Below, piece by piece: positions 1 through 9,437 of a stretch of DNA of 64,000 nt (positions within the stretch are counted from its first letter, which is position 1; every line of letters begins with the position of its first letter). Under the pieces are notes generated by a model. That model ran no database searches. It was not told the DNA's origin and saw only the letters and a program-made list of their open reading frames with translations. This DNA comes from Magicicada septendecula (lineage: Eukaryota > Arthropoda > Insecta > Hemiptera > Cicadidae). The DNA lies in contig CM068372.1 of the NCBI GenBank assembly GCA_034769895.1, forward strand, positions 436,050,958 through 436,114,957, read 5' to 3'. A program made the translations under genes and the position numbers.

Positions 1-663
1 AGAGAAACATTTGTGTAGAGGAAGGGCAATAACAAATCCTGAAAAAAATAAGATATAAGAGCTTACAAAATTGCCATTAACTGTAATGGGGCCCGTTAAA
101 TTATTCACTACTTTCTGCAGTGATGAAAGATTAAAGGATAATAAGTATAATGGATAATTTATTTATCCCTGTTCGTCTCTGCCGTGTAATGAAATTGCAC
201 AATTTATAAATAATTCTTTGGTAGACCCTGTAAATTCAGCAATTCATATTCGTATAAAAAACACTATTTATATAAGTTACAGTTTATCGACACTGAATAT
301 TTGCAAAGTTATAATCAATTCTTGCAGTAAAGTTAATGCTGTTTCTATTTATGTTTTAATTTCAGGAAACCAAGGAATTATTCAGTTTTTCTTGTACCTT
401 CTCTGTCTCTCTCACACACTCATCTATCTCTTGTAAAGCCTTATAATTTAGTGAAGGAATTAATACTTATATCCATGTAGGCTTGACATTTCGTAAGTGA
501 TTTACCTTTGCAGTTCGACGATCATAGATATATAATTTATTCAACTGACACAAGAGTTAGATTGATAAGCGACTCCGTTAAATTTATTCATCACCATCAT
601 CATCCGCAAGGATTAAACCAAGGATGGTTTGTTCCGCTCACAAACAGGCAAATATTAGAGCTG
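1..663. other. Non-coding, no recognisable feature
   Basis: I see no gene, repeat boundary or RNA gene here. Short open frames exist on both strands, but they match nothing I recognise and look like chance in AT-rich DNA. Confidence 0.5.
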
Positions 664-1101
664 GTCACTCCAGCACTTCCTCGTACCTCGGCTTATAGTC
701 CCATAGTTGTTTGGGGATGCGGCAGTCATCCATTCGGCACAGATGTTCCCACTAATTCAGCCGACACTGAGCTATCCTGTCCAGTATACTCATAATATTC
801 AGTTCCTGCCGTATATCTGTGTTTCTTCTATGATCATGGAGAGTATAGCCTGCCACGTTTCTGAGAAATCTCATTTCAGCCGCTTGGATGCGACTGGCCT
901 GGGCCTTACGTTAAAGTCCAATTCTCTGACCCATAAAGAAGTGTCGGAAGGGCCATCCATCACCTTGTAGAATTTTAGGCGTGTTACTTTACTTGCTGAC
1001 TTAAGGGTTCGCCTGATGGTCCCGCACATAAGGTTGAACTCGTGCAACTTATTCACAATGTCGTTGCTTGTATTATAAGACACACTGTAACCCAGGCATT
1101 C
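664..1101 (-). pseudogene. Non-LTR retrotransposon reverse-transcriptase tail, decayed
   Basis: Read on the minus strand, this resembles the C-terminal part of the endonuclease/reverse-transcriptase polyproteins common in insect genomes. The first part contains the motif CGTIRRTLK followed by KVTRLKFYKVM. After a frame change it continues with AAEMRFLRNVAGYTL, DIRQELNI and a WEHLCRMDD-type block that normally follows the RT thumb. The pieces lie in different frames, an in-frame TAG stands just before WEHL, and the section between KVM and AAEM is scrambled. There is no endonuclease and no upstream palm domain, so this is a fragment. The family resemblance is from memory of the motif order, and the exact clade is not decidable. 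Confidence 0.72.
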
Positions 1102-1952
1102 AAAATTGCTGAATTAAATTTATTTCTACCCTCATGTTTTGTTCCAAATTGCGTTGGATTACTAATATTTTGTTATTGAGTTTCTGAGAGTTATTGAGAG
1201 CTGTACAAAAAATGTGGACAAGCCTCACTTAAGTTTTCGCTAATAATGTAACTAATTGTGTGCTGATGTAACTTTAATATTTAATAATACACGTTTACTT
1301 ACATTTCAGCATACCTTAATTCCAACATTTTCTATTTAATTTGCCTGACCCAGTTCAAAATTGTAATCGTTGCCATCGAAACAAACTGAATTTTTAATTG
1401 TTCAATAATTTTACAAAAATGCTTTCTGTATCAATTTAAGTATAACTTTATTTTGTTCAAATCTGAAGATTTTTATGTATATTTTCATAAACACACACCT
1501 ACACACATTATTTATCGTTTTCAGTTGATGTATATTTTTGTTTAGTATATCTTTCGTTTTCAACTCCTTCATTATACGTAATTATAGTTTGTATCATCTA
1601 GGCTAATTAAATTTTTTGTGTCGGTCAATAATTATGACAACTAGGTTGTATTCTGTAACAAATTTAATGCCTACAGGTGAATGTGTTTTTGAAAAGAAAC
1701 GACACTCTTAACATGGGTACTCAATAAGAAAATATGTGTAGTTGATTAATTTTATATGCTTACTCTTAGTTTTGAAATTATCTGACTCAATGACACACAC
1801 ACACATCAATATAACATAAAATTGAGTTTTATATAGGCTAATATCAAATATAAAAATTGCGACCGAATGTTAAAATTTGTATGAGTCTGGTATAAAATAA
1901 GAGACGTTGTTCATAGATGTAGGCTATATTGGAATTCTGCAACTTAGTTTAG
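1102..1952. other. AT-rich non-coding spacer
   Basis: No gene seen. It holds a short CA-repeat run near 1792-1806 and otherwise AT-rich sequence. Confidence 0.5.
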
Positions 1953-2274
1953 TACGCTTAAGACCCTTCCTTATACCGCGACGTGGCAAGAGCCACGGCT
2001 ACTTTCGCAGCAAGGGCAGAATTGGCCACATTGTCACCGGACATTACCTGCACCGATTGAACTTGAGAGATTCCCCAACCTGTGAGAGCTGCCGGACGGA
2101 GGAGAAACTCTTGAGCACATTCTGCTCAGATGCTCCGTACAGAATCCAGCCAGGGAGACCCTGAGGGCCGTGACGGGAGAGAGTGGCGCCCTGGACCAGA
2201 TTCTCAGGAACAAGCGCTTTTGGGCACTCGCTGCTGCGGTATACCATGTACATCGGACCATTGGGGTCACTTGA
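1953..2274 (+). pseudogene. 3' end of a non-LTR retrotransposon ORF2 (C-terminal zinc motif)
   Basis: The plus strand encodes the typical C-terminus of a jockey/R1-like ORF2: a GRIGHIVTGHYLHRL block, then a CESC cysteine pair, then, after a one-base frame change near 2100, ETLEHILLRC, giving a Cys-Cys-His-Cys arrangement. The frame then runs to a TGA at 2272-2274. RNase H/RT sequence that should precede it is absent, so the copy is 5'-truncated, as expected for target-primed insertions. The frame change lies in a short A/G run, so a sequencing indel is possible, but the truncation means it is dead either way. The 5' boundary is approximate. Confidence 0.75.
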
Positions 2275-2711
2275 CCCTGGAAGTCCGCTCCAAGAAGTAA
2301 GTAAGACGCTTAAGACTAAGTATAATACCATTTTTTGTATTGTCAGGCTGTATCGTCGTGCCAGAACATGTTAACCTGTCAAGCGGTTAACCTTATCGAA
2401 CAAAGTTACAGAACATGGCCTTGAACACCGTTAGATACAGCGTATTCATAAGGTGCCTTAACAGCAAGTCACGTCTGGTAAGCATTAACACAGCAGTATA
2501 GGCACGGTCCCCAGTCGGAAGTTGTAGCAAACATTCCTGCTACAGAGAAAGATACGGTAACCTCACCAATAGAACCTAAACCACACGCTAGTGTGGACGT
2601 AAAGTTTAACGGAAATTATAGAGGCTGCCTCGCTTGTTACGTAAGACGCCTTGTTAAACGCGAGCAATTTTCAAACCCCATTTAGAAATTAAACTACTAA
2701 TTGGGGTTTGG
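2275..2711. other. Possible 3' UTR of the preceding retrotransposon, then spacer
   Basis: The first part may be the 3' UTR of the 5'-truncated element; no poly-A tail or target duplication is obvious. Nothing else recognised before the inverted repeat at 2711. Confidence 0.35.
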
Positions 2712-2713
2712 TA

Positions 2714-2742
2714 CTGCATTAGACTGAACTCCAAGTCTCTGA
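2714..2742 (+). repeat. Left terminal inverted repeat
   Basis: Exact reverse complement of 3415-3443; begins CTGCATTAGAC next to TA. Confidence 0.8.
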
Positions 2743-3414
2743 TGGAGGGGATAAAGTATGCGTGATTGTGTTGTGTGTGTGTGTGTGTCTGTGTTGGTAT
2801 TGTTTGTTTGTCAAGGCCAATGATTCATCAGCCCTGTTCACAGTGCAAATTGGCATCCATCACAACGCCAGACTACCAGTAAGGCTACTGAAATAACTGA
2901 GCAAACAATAATGTCGATAACTGAAAGTGACTGGGTAGAGTACTGCAAGAAAGTTGAGGAGGTAAAGACTGCTACTGGGAAAGTGATGGGAAGTGTCAGA
3001 CGTTATTGACACGATTATTATCACGTCAGGTTCGGATGATGATAATCAGCAGTGACAGTGGTGACAACATAGACAGCAGTGACAGTGACTCTGATCGCAG
3101 TTTCAATACTGACAGGGAAGAGGAAACAGATGAGGGGTTAGCTTGCCCTCTTTCATATGTAAGTCATGTATTACATTTCGAAATGATTATCTATGTAAAA
3201 TTAAAATTAGATTTTAATACTAATAATATTTAACAGTGCGAATTCTTGTAGAACACATAGCGTCACAGTGTTCTTAATGCTCAATGAGAGGAAAGTGAGC
3301 GTTGAGTGAAATTTGATAATGCATGTTAATCGGGATTTCTCAGTAATCGCTGATTGTTTAACGCAACTGAGCGTCCGTGTGTCTACGCTCTCTCTGTCTC
3401 TGCCCGCGTTCCTC

Positions 3415-3443
3415 TCAGAGACTTGGAGTTCAGTCTAATGCAG
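3415..3443 (-). repeat. Right terminal inverted repeat
   Basis: Exact reverse complement of 2714-2742; ends ...CTAATGCAG next to TA. Confidence 0.8.
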
Positions 3444-3446
3444 TAC

Positions 3447-4958
3447 TTAACTATTTGTAAACCCGTTCACTCTTGTGGATTTCGCGCGCAGTACAAGTAG
3501 AGTACACCATCAGCCGTTTAATTGTATCGTTTTATAGTTGAATTATCGGATTTATTGAATCATAGTTTATAATCCCAAGCAATATTCTTGTTTTTTATTG
3601 TTTATCGGATCAGCCCCAGAATCGGATCAATTTCACAATCTTAACCTGTTATTAAAAACCGCCGCGGTTCTTGACATCGTCTACAACTCATAGCACTGTA
3701 GTCCAGGAAATTCAGTCTCTACTTCAACCGTCTCTATAAGGGCCTTCCTACCCTATTCAATTGTAGTCCACTGTTATCGCGACTACCCTCGAATCTCCAT
3801 TCTGTAAATACGTTCCATCCGATCTCCTTGTCATACTTCTGTTTTCTTAGTCACAGAACTGTATTCAACCCACTGGTCATATCTTTAATATGTTTCCGAT
3901 CTCTCAGCAGCTAACCTTTTATTCATCTTGTAGCCTCCATTTCAGGTGGTCTGTGCTTCTTGTCTATTGAATATATTGTTACAACGGTCGAACAAGTTGT
4001 GCTCAAACAGTGAAAATCAATACTTAACACCTCAGCAACAATCTGACTTCAAGGGGATAGCCAATGGCGTAATAGGGCGCTGCAGGGTCAAACCTAGGAT
4101 TTCATGATTTCATTTCGGGGGGGGGGGATTTTTTCAACCACATATCGTTTTCTTAGAGTATTTTTTCCTCATATTATAATGAAAATCGTACCAACAAATT
4201 AAAACTAATGGATAAATATTGGCCGTAATTCACTAATTTCATAAAAATGAATTAATAACATACAGTTTGACTTGTAAAACTAATAATACCTTTCTATGGA
4301 ATATAAATGTATGCGTGTTTGTGTTGCAGGGTTAACACATGCAAGAACACGAAAAATTTTAAATGAACGTAGGTTTAATTTTAGACTATTTTAATATTTT
4401 ACAATACTTTTTAACAATAAAAACCCCCATGGTGTTGGCACCAAACTGTATAAAAAGAAACAGTATTTTAATATAAGCTAATAAAAAATATTGTAAAATT
4501 TTTACACTACTGACCCTTCAACTCCCCTTAAATAATTTAAGAGTTTCACATTTACACTCAAACCCTTATAATAAAAGTAATATCCTGTACTAAACAGGCT
4601 AAAAGCTGCGTAAAAGTTAAAGGAGAAAATAGAAACCGTATAAAGGTACAGGGCCGTAGATCGTCTAGATTAAAACGTAATACGTTCGCATTACATTCAT
4701 TAGTTTTATTTTACATTTTCGTATATAATTTTTTTGATTAATCTTAAATTCATTTAAAATAAGTGAATAATTCATTAACCCATCTTCCCTCCCCTATCTA
4801 CAGAGGAATTTTATTACGAAATACCGCTTATTATCATCAGATCTAAATTATTTATCATTAAAACTTACATTATTTGCTATTGTTATAATTGTTAATTTAG
4901 ACTGTTCAGCCTAGTGTTTAATCTGTAATATAAAGTGCAATACTACCTATTTGTTACA
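3447..4958. other. Non-coding spacer
   Basis: No gene recognised. It includes a poly-G run near 4119-4128 and AT-rich sequence. Confidence 0.5.
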
Positions 4959-4970
4959 CAATATTGTTTA
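4959..4970. repeat. 12-bp target-site duplication, left copy
   Basis: CAATATTGTTTA, repeated exactly at 6001-6012 on the other side of the hammerhead-bearing insertion. Confidence 0.85.
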
Positions 4971-5042
4971 ATGAAGAAAGTTGTGTTAGTGGTTAAAATC
5001 ACAAGCAGAATTATCACTGTTGCACACCACTATATAAAAATA

Positions 5043-5088
5043 TTCCGATTAGCACTTTCAAGCTTCACAGCTCATCGTCAGATCGGAA
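5043..5088 (-). ncRNA. Hammerhead ribozyme, type I, copy 1
   Basis: On the minus strand: 7-bp stem I (TTCCGAT with ATCGGAA), core CTGACGA, stem II GAGCT/AGCTT with loop GTGA, core GAAA, minimal stem III GTGC, then TA as the cleavage dinucleotide. All invariant core bases are present. This copy has GTGC where the others have GCGC. Confidence 0.85.
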
Positions 5089-5526
5089 ATGAACAAATAA
5101 CATAAAAACAAACCCTTCACCCCACCCCACCACACCCTGCTCACACACAACAAGCTATAATTTTAACTTGCGCGTATTTTTGGATGACATTATTCTCCAG
5201 ACATTGTTTATTAAACCATATTTTACTTAAAACCCTCTTCAATTTAACTTTTAACTTAAGATATTTAAAAACTTTACTTACATTATCTTACATTATTGTT
5301 GTCGTTTATTACCTCATTGTTGTTGTCCATTACCTGTCGTCGATTGCACATCTTAATAGCAGATTAATGAAGAAAGTTGGGTTTTAAGTAAAATATGGTT
5401 TAATAAACAATGTCTGGAGAGTAATGTCATCCCAAAATACGCGCAAGTTAAAATTATAGCTTGTTGTGTGTGAGCGGGGTGTGGTGGGGTGGGGGTGAAG
5501 GGTTTGTTTTTATGTTATTTGTTCAC

Positions 5527-5572
5527 TTCCGATCTGACGATGAGTTGTGAAGCTTGAAAGCGCTAATCGGAA
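5527..5572 (+). ncRNA. Hammerhead ribozyme, type I, copy 2
   Basis: Stem I 5527-5533 pairs perfectly with 5566-5572. Core CTGACGA is at 5534-5540, stem II with loop GTGA at 5541-5555, GAAA at 5556-5559, self-complementary GCGC stem III at 5560-5563, and cleavage is predicted after 5565 (TA). Stem II here uses a G-U pair (GAGTT against AGCTT). Confidence 0.87.
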
Positions 5573-5913
5573 TATTTTTATATAGTGGTGTGCAACAGTG
5601 ATAATTCTGCTTGTGATTTTAACCACTAACACAACTTTCTTCATTAATCTGCTATTAAGATGTGCAATCGACGACAGGTAATGGACAACAACAATGAGGT
5701 AATAAACGACAACAATAATGTAAGTAAAGTTTTTAAATATCTTAAGTTAAAAGTTAAATTGAAGAGGGTTTTAAGTAAAATATGTTTTAATAAACAATGT
5801 GTGGAGAATAATGTCATCCCAAAATACGCGCAAGTTAAAATTATAGCTTGTTGTGTGTGAGCAGGGTGTGGTGGGGTAGGGGTGAAGGGTTTTTTTTTAT
5901 GTTATTTGTTCAC

Positions 5914-5959
5914 TTCCGATCTGACGATGAGCTGTGAAGCTTGAAAGCGCTAATCGGAA
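5914..5959 (+). ncRNA. Hammerhead ribozyme, type I, copy 3
   Basis: Same architecture as the previous copy, 387 bp downstream: stem I 5914-5920 with 5953-5959, CTGACGA 5921-5927, stem II 5928-5942, GAAA 5943-5946, GCGC 5947-5950, cleavage predicted after 5952. The palindromic GCGC could pair between two monomers, forming a dimeric hammerhead. Confidence 0.87.
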
Positions 5960-6000
5960 TATTTTTATATAGTGGTGTGCAACAGTGATAATTCTGCTTG

Positions 6001-6012
6001 CAATATTGTTTA
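6001..6012. repeat. 12-bp target-site duplication, right copy
   Basis: CAATATTGTTTA, identical to 4959-4970. Confidence 0.85.
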
Positions 6013-6066
6013 CTAACAGTATTATCAGATGTTAATTATTTAATTATTCACTACTGTCTTGTAGTG

Positions 6067-6363
6067 TTATGTAATAGCATACCTGAATATAGCCATATCT
6101 CTGTCGACCACAACAGACGGTCCTGAGACCAGACTTTGCACGAATTTCTCAACAGAATAAACAACTGTAACTTTGTACCATGTGAGGCCGCGTGCAGAAC
6201 GTAAACATGCGTGACATAATACAAGAAGCTCTGGGGAATTTTTATCACATGCGTGAAAGGCGTCTTCCTCACACTCTTTGCTGCAATACCGCTTTGTCAG
6301 TTTGGTTAAAGTGAAGATAATAATTACACTTAAAACAAATTTTAATATAATAATATGGTTCAT
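6067..6363 (-). CDS. Unidentified 98-residue ORF with signal-peptide-like N-terminus
   Basis: Starts with a true ATG (6361-6363). Residues 1-19 form a hydrophobic segment (MNHIIILKFVLSVIIIFTL) followed by a Lys/Arg-rich stretch ending KR, resembling a secretory signal plus a dibasic site. A short cysteine cluster follows: YCSKECEED, then a third Cys, then a CHAC pair. The C-terminal half has no further cysteine. I recognise no family. It lies just outside the hammerhead insertion and upstream of the BEL element, and no promoter, intron or partner is evident. It could be a genuine small secreted peptide or chance; the signal-like start is its only positive evidence. Confidence 0.25.
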   Translation of the reverse strand: MNHIIILKFVLSVIIIFTLTKLTKRYCSKECEEDAFHACDKNSPELLVLCHACLRSARGLTWYKVTVVYSVEKFVQSLVSGPSVVVDRDMAIFRYAIT

Positions 6364-6756
6364 AAAGTAATAAGTGAAATTTCAAAAACTTGGTAATTAG
6401 ATAACTACCAATTCCGCCCGAATGACCGTGGATATGGCATTATTCATTAAAAAAAAAACATGCTGTTTTGCTGACTACTACGTGTTACTAATTACAGCAA
6501 CACATTGCTTAGAATTAAAACAATTATATGTAGAAAGAGTTTGAAACAACGTCTAATTGTCTAGCAACGTGTTATAATTATATAAGATAATAATTATAAT
6601 ATAAGGTAATAATTATGTATATTAGTTCTTGGTATCCAAGTCACGCATGAATAGTAAATTATAGGTAAATAAATCACCTTATATCCGTCGTGTGACTTCG
6701 TTACTTTTTTTTTAAATGACTACGTGTTAAAACGCCCCACACTCGTGATACAAAAT
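6364..6756. other. AT-rich non-coding spacer
   Basis: No feature recognised before the BEL/Pao insertion point. Confidence 0.5.
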
Positions 6757-6761
6757 ACGCC
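6757..6761. repeat. Target-site duplication of BEL/Pao element, left
   Basis: ACGCC, repeated at 14316-14320. Five bases is the usual BEL/Pao length. Confidence 0.85.
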
Positions 6762-7226
6762 TGTTGCGGATTTGAAGCTCTTGAAAATCTTGAGTTGTTC
6801 CAATGACGCTATGTTGGAAAGGCTGGGTTTTTGAACGAAAAGAAGTGGACTGTAATTCTGTCGTTTGAAATGCGTTTATTGAAATGTTAGGATTTATAGA
6901 CCATGGTCGACACGTGCGGATGTTTTTGGGGCCATAACGCCCATAAATTTAATTTTGAAAGAAGTCGCAGTCCATTATAAATTGACGCAGGTTGTCTTAG
7001 TAAATTAATAAGTATGATACATAATTAAGAATGATCCAGAAGCCGCGGCTGGAAGAGAGAATTTTAATGAGAGTACAGCTCGGAGCCTGGTTAGAAACTA
7101 AACTAACTTGTCTCCCGTCGGTCAGCTGACCGCCGGCAGCGCTTGATAATCAAGTGATGTCACCGCCCGTGTCGCATTGCAGTAGTTACTACACACAGCT
7201 GATAAACGAAGTACAAAGTTTGAACA
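6762..7226 (-). repeat. BEL/Pao 3' LTR (left in window)
   Basis: 465 bp, begins TGTTGCGGAT and ends TTTGAACA on the plus strand. About six substitutions from the copy at 13851-14315, which implies a recent insertion. Confidence 0.93.
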
Positions 7227-7406
7227 TACTGCCCGCCAAAATCGGGACGATTTTGTAAATTAAACATTAAATTAATAATATAATAGTTAGACCTACATGG
7301 CAAAAATGATACAACAATTGGCGTATTGGCTACAGCGCAATGACATAATAACCATAATATGATTAACATAATAAATTCAATTAACAATTACAAGGTATAC
7401 AAGAAA

Positions 7407-7925
7407 TCAACCCTTATGCAAATAGCAAGGGCAAACTGACAGCAAAATTACCCAAAAACATAATAGTAACACAATACACATAATAATACAACGATTAAGT
7501 AGACATTGATCTTTCCCAAATAATACCCTTTGACATTTGCAAAGCATTATAATAACAAGTGATAACACCATAAAAAATATAATAATTGCACCAAGATATT
7601 GACACAACAAACGCCAATAAATTTCATAATATATGACCATTATAAAATGCAATACATACGTAGAATAATTGATACCATAAGTAACACTTGTAGTTCTCGG
7701 AACTTGGATTATATAAACATACGATAATACAACAACATCCATAAATAATTGATAGTACACTGAAACACAGTCACTATTGCAATAATAGCTATCGGCACGT
7801 AAACAATACTTACAACGTTTATGATACAATTGACTTCTATGCTCGCCACAGGGAATGTCCCGGGCGTAGTCCAGGCAATGTGACAAGTTCACACTCCTAG
7901 TACGTCTCGTATGGCACGCATACGA
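7407..7925 (-). CDS. Post-pol reading frame, cysteine-rich with two membrane segments, after an in-frame TAG
   Basis: The pol frame ends with the usual PLPVATN and a TAG at 7926-7928. The same frame then stays open for 172 codons to a stop at 7407. The first half is cysteine-rich (CRLC-unlike pattern with CKYC and several spaced Cys). The second half has at least two strongly hydrophobic helices, one starting GAIIIFFMVLSLVIIML and one starting CIIMCIVLLLCFWVILL. There is no ATG before the middle of the frame, so expression would need stop read-through or splicing. Some BEL elements carry env-like ORFs here, but this is much shorter than a typical env and I cannot assign it to one. It may also be 3' non-coding sequence that happens to be open. 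Confidence 0.4.
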   Translation of the reverse strand, partial: SYACHTRRTRSVNLSHCLDYARDIPCGEHRSQLYHKRCKYCLRADSYYCNSDCVSVYYQLFMDVVVLSYVYIIQVPRTTSVTYGINYSTYVLHFIMVIYYEIYWRLLCQYLGAIIIFFMVLSLVIIMLCKCQRVLFGKDQCLLNRCIIMCIVLLLCFWVILLSVCPCYLHKG

Positions 7926-9437
7926 CTAGTTTGTAGCCACCGGAAGGGGGCATAATTTGTGGATGGGTCGGCGTAAGATACCTAGCGCGGTGCGAACTTC
8001 TGCGACGCGTACTAAGGAATCTTGACCCGGAAAACATTGGTGATTACCCCACGCTTCCACTGTAATGGGGGGGGAATTATCATCCAAAATGAGGACAAGC
8101 TGTCCGACATTCAAATTCCTTAATGGGGTGCGCCATTTTTTGCGCTGCTGCAGCTGGTGCAGATAATCCCTAGACCACCGTTCCCAGATGGTCTGTGTAA
8201 ATTTTTGGAGCAGAAGCCATCTGCCCAAATGACTAGTATTGCCTTGGGTATAGTCGGGTTCCGGAAGTGCAGTCAGTGGAGCACCGACCAGGAAATGAGC
8301 AGGCGTTAAGGGTTCAGGGTCTCTAGCATCGTCGGACACAGCACACAAAGGGCGTGAATTAAGGCAAGCCTCAATTTGAGAGAGAAGAGTAGAGTATTCC
8401 TCAAAATTCAAGATCGTACCGCCTATTACGCGACGCAAATGATATTTAACACTCCTTACACCACTTTCCCACAAACCACCGAAATGAGGGGCTGAAGGGG
8501 GGATAAAGGACCATTTGATACCGCGGAGACCGCAAAACTCCTGAGAAGATTGCTCAACTTCCTTTGAGGTTAAAAATTTGTACCAATCATATAAGGTGTG
8601 GTTGGCACGACGAAAATTCATACCATTATCTGAAAATATCTGCGCGGGAATACCTCTGCGCGCGATGAACCTTTTTAAAGCCGCTATAAAGGCGTTGGAA
8701 GTGAGATCCGACACCAATTCTAAATGGATGGCCTTCGTGCACATGCATATGAATAACGCGATGTATGCCTTGGATGTGGACTTTGAGCGCTGCCCGCCAT
8801 GGCGTAAAAGTACAGGACCGGCGTAGTCCACGGCAGACTGTGAAAATGGCCTAGCAGGCGTGACCCTAGAAGGGGGTAACTGACCTAATAGTTGATTGGC
8901 GCCTTTAGCCCGGAAACGAAAACAAGTGACACACTTATGTATTACTGAGCGTATATAAGATTTGTCGTGGATGATCCAATATTTGTGCCTGAGCGAAGCT
9001 TGAGTTGATTGCACCCCAGCGTGCAACAAACGGACATGTTCATACTCAATTATTAATCTCGTGAGACGAGAGTGCGGGTGCAAAATTATTTGGTGTTTAC
9101 TCGCGTAGTTAAGTGGGGAAAATTGTAAGCGTCCACCCACTCTTAAAATACCTGAGTCATCCAGGAAGGAGTTGAGAGCAAGAATTTTACTGCTGCGAGG
9201 AAGGCACCGATGTGCCTCAAGTTCCTTAACTTCTACGCCGAAGTGCAACTGCTGAGCTTGCCGGACAAAAAAGCAAAAGAGTGTCAGACAATTCTTGAGC
9301 AGACAAAAAGGACGTGGCCCTGTCAACAACCGGGAGTCTAGAATTGCGAATAAATCTGCGGCAATATGCAAAGACGCGAATGAGCCTAGTAAGGGATGAA
9401 TAATTTTCAACATAGCTATGTGTTGAGGACGCGACAA
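7926..9437 (-). pseudogene. pol: BEL/Pao pol, integrase part (frameshifted from RT part)
   Basis: Catalyses strand transfer of the element's cDNA into the genome. Visible parts in order: an H2C2 zinc-binding region (HVRLLHAG ... CVTC) around residues 130-170; the catalytic triad D204 (VDYAGP), D270 (FSDNGMNF) and E324 (GGLWESGV); and a C-terminal DUF5641-type block (WERWSRDYLHQL ... RPIHKLCPLP). This frame overlaps the RT frame at 9226-9437, but only the part downstream of about 9265-9280 is homologous. The join is a one-base shift at an A-run near 9266-9271, so the first 50-odd codons of this frame are not real pol. All integrase motifs are intact. Confidence 0.9.

Larger units (their letters stand above)
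2714..3443 (+). mobile_element. Pogo/Tigger-like TIR element, internally deleted
   Basis: A perfect inverted repeat bounds this block: 2711-2742 is the exact reverse complement of 3415-3446. The outermost bases form GTAC on both sides, so the simplest reading is a TA target duplication (2712-2713 and 3444-3445) with 29-bp TIRs beginning CTGCATTAG. Inside, on the plus strand, an ATG at 2911 opens a 32-codon stretch containing ESDWVEYCKKVEE. A Ser/Asp/Glu-rich acidic stretch follows at about 3040-3140. The same order, an acidic tail after a short charged block, ends many pogo/Tigger transposases. There is no DDE core, so it would depend on a transposase supplied in trans. The family assignment is an inference; the inverted repeat is directly visible. 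Confidence 0.72.
4971..6000 (+). mobile_element. Hammerhead-ribozyme retroelement (retrozyme / Penelope-associated), fold-back plus tandem copies
   Basis: A single insertion bounded by a perfect 12-bp duplication. It consists of an inverted copy (4971 to about 5379) followed by direct copies from about 5380 to 6000. In the direct part the sequence repeats with a period of 387 bp, and each repeat carries a hammerhead ribozyme (5527-5572, 5914-5959). The inverted part carries a third on the minus strand. Bases 5566-5952 are therefore exactly one ribozyme-to-ribozyme monomer. No ORF of note is present. Type I hammerheads with minimal helix III are known from Penelope-like elements and from small tandem metazoan retrozymes. 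The 12-bp duplication and 5' inversion fit target-primed reverse transcription. Whether an autonomous Penelope element drives it cannot be told from this window. Confidence 0.82.

Noticed and set aside
871-1083. The 70-codon minus-strand frame as a separate gene
   Set aside because: It is one frame of a larger decayed LINE RT tail that continues in another frame down to 664.
4119-4128. Poly-G run as a G-quadruplex or regulatory site
   Set aside because: A single homopolymer run without further G-tracts; probably a simple-sequence or sequencing feature.
7160-7387. 75-codon minus-strand frame at the end of the BEL element
   Set aside because: It crosses the LTR boundary and has no protein features beyond AT-rich hydrophobic codons.
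8578-8826. Plus-strand frames within the BEL element (also at 10730, 11059 and 12706)
   Set aside because: They are antisense to recognised gag-pol domains and carry no motifs.
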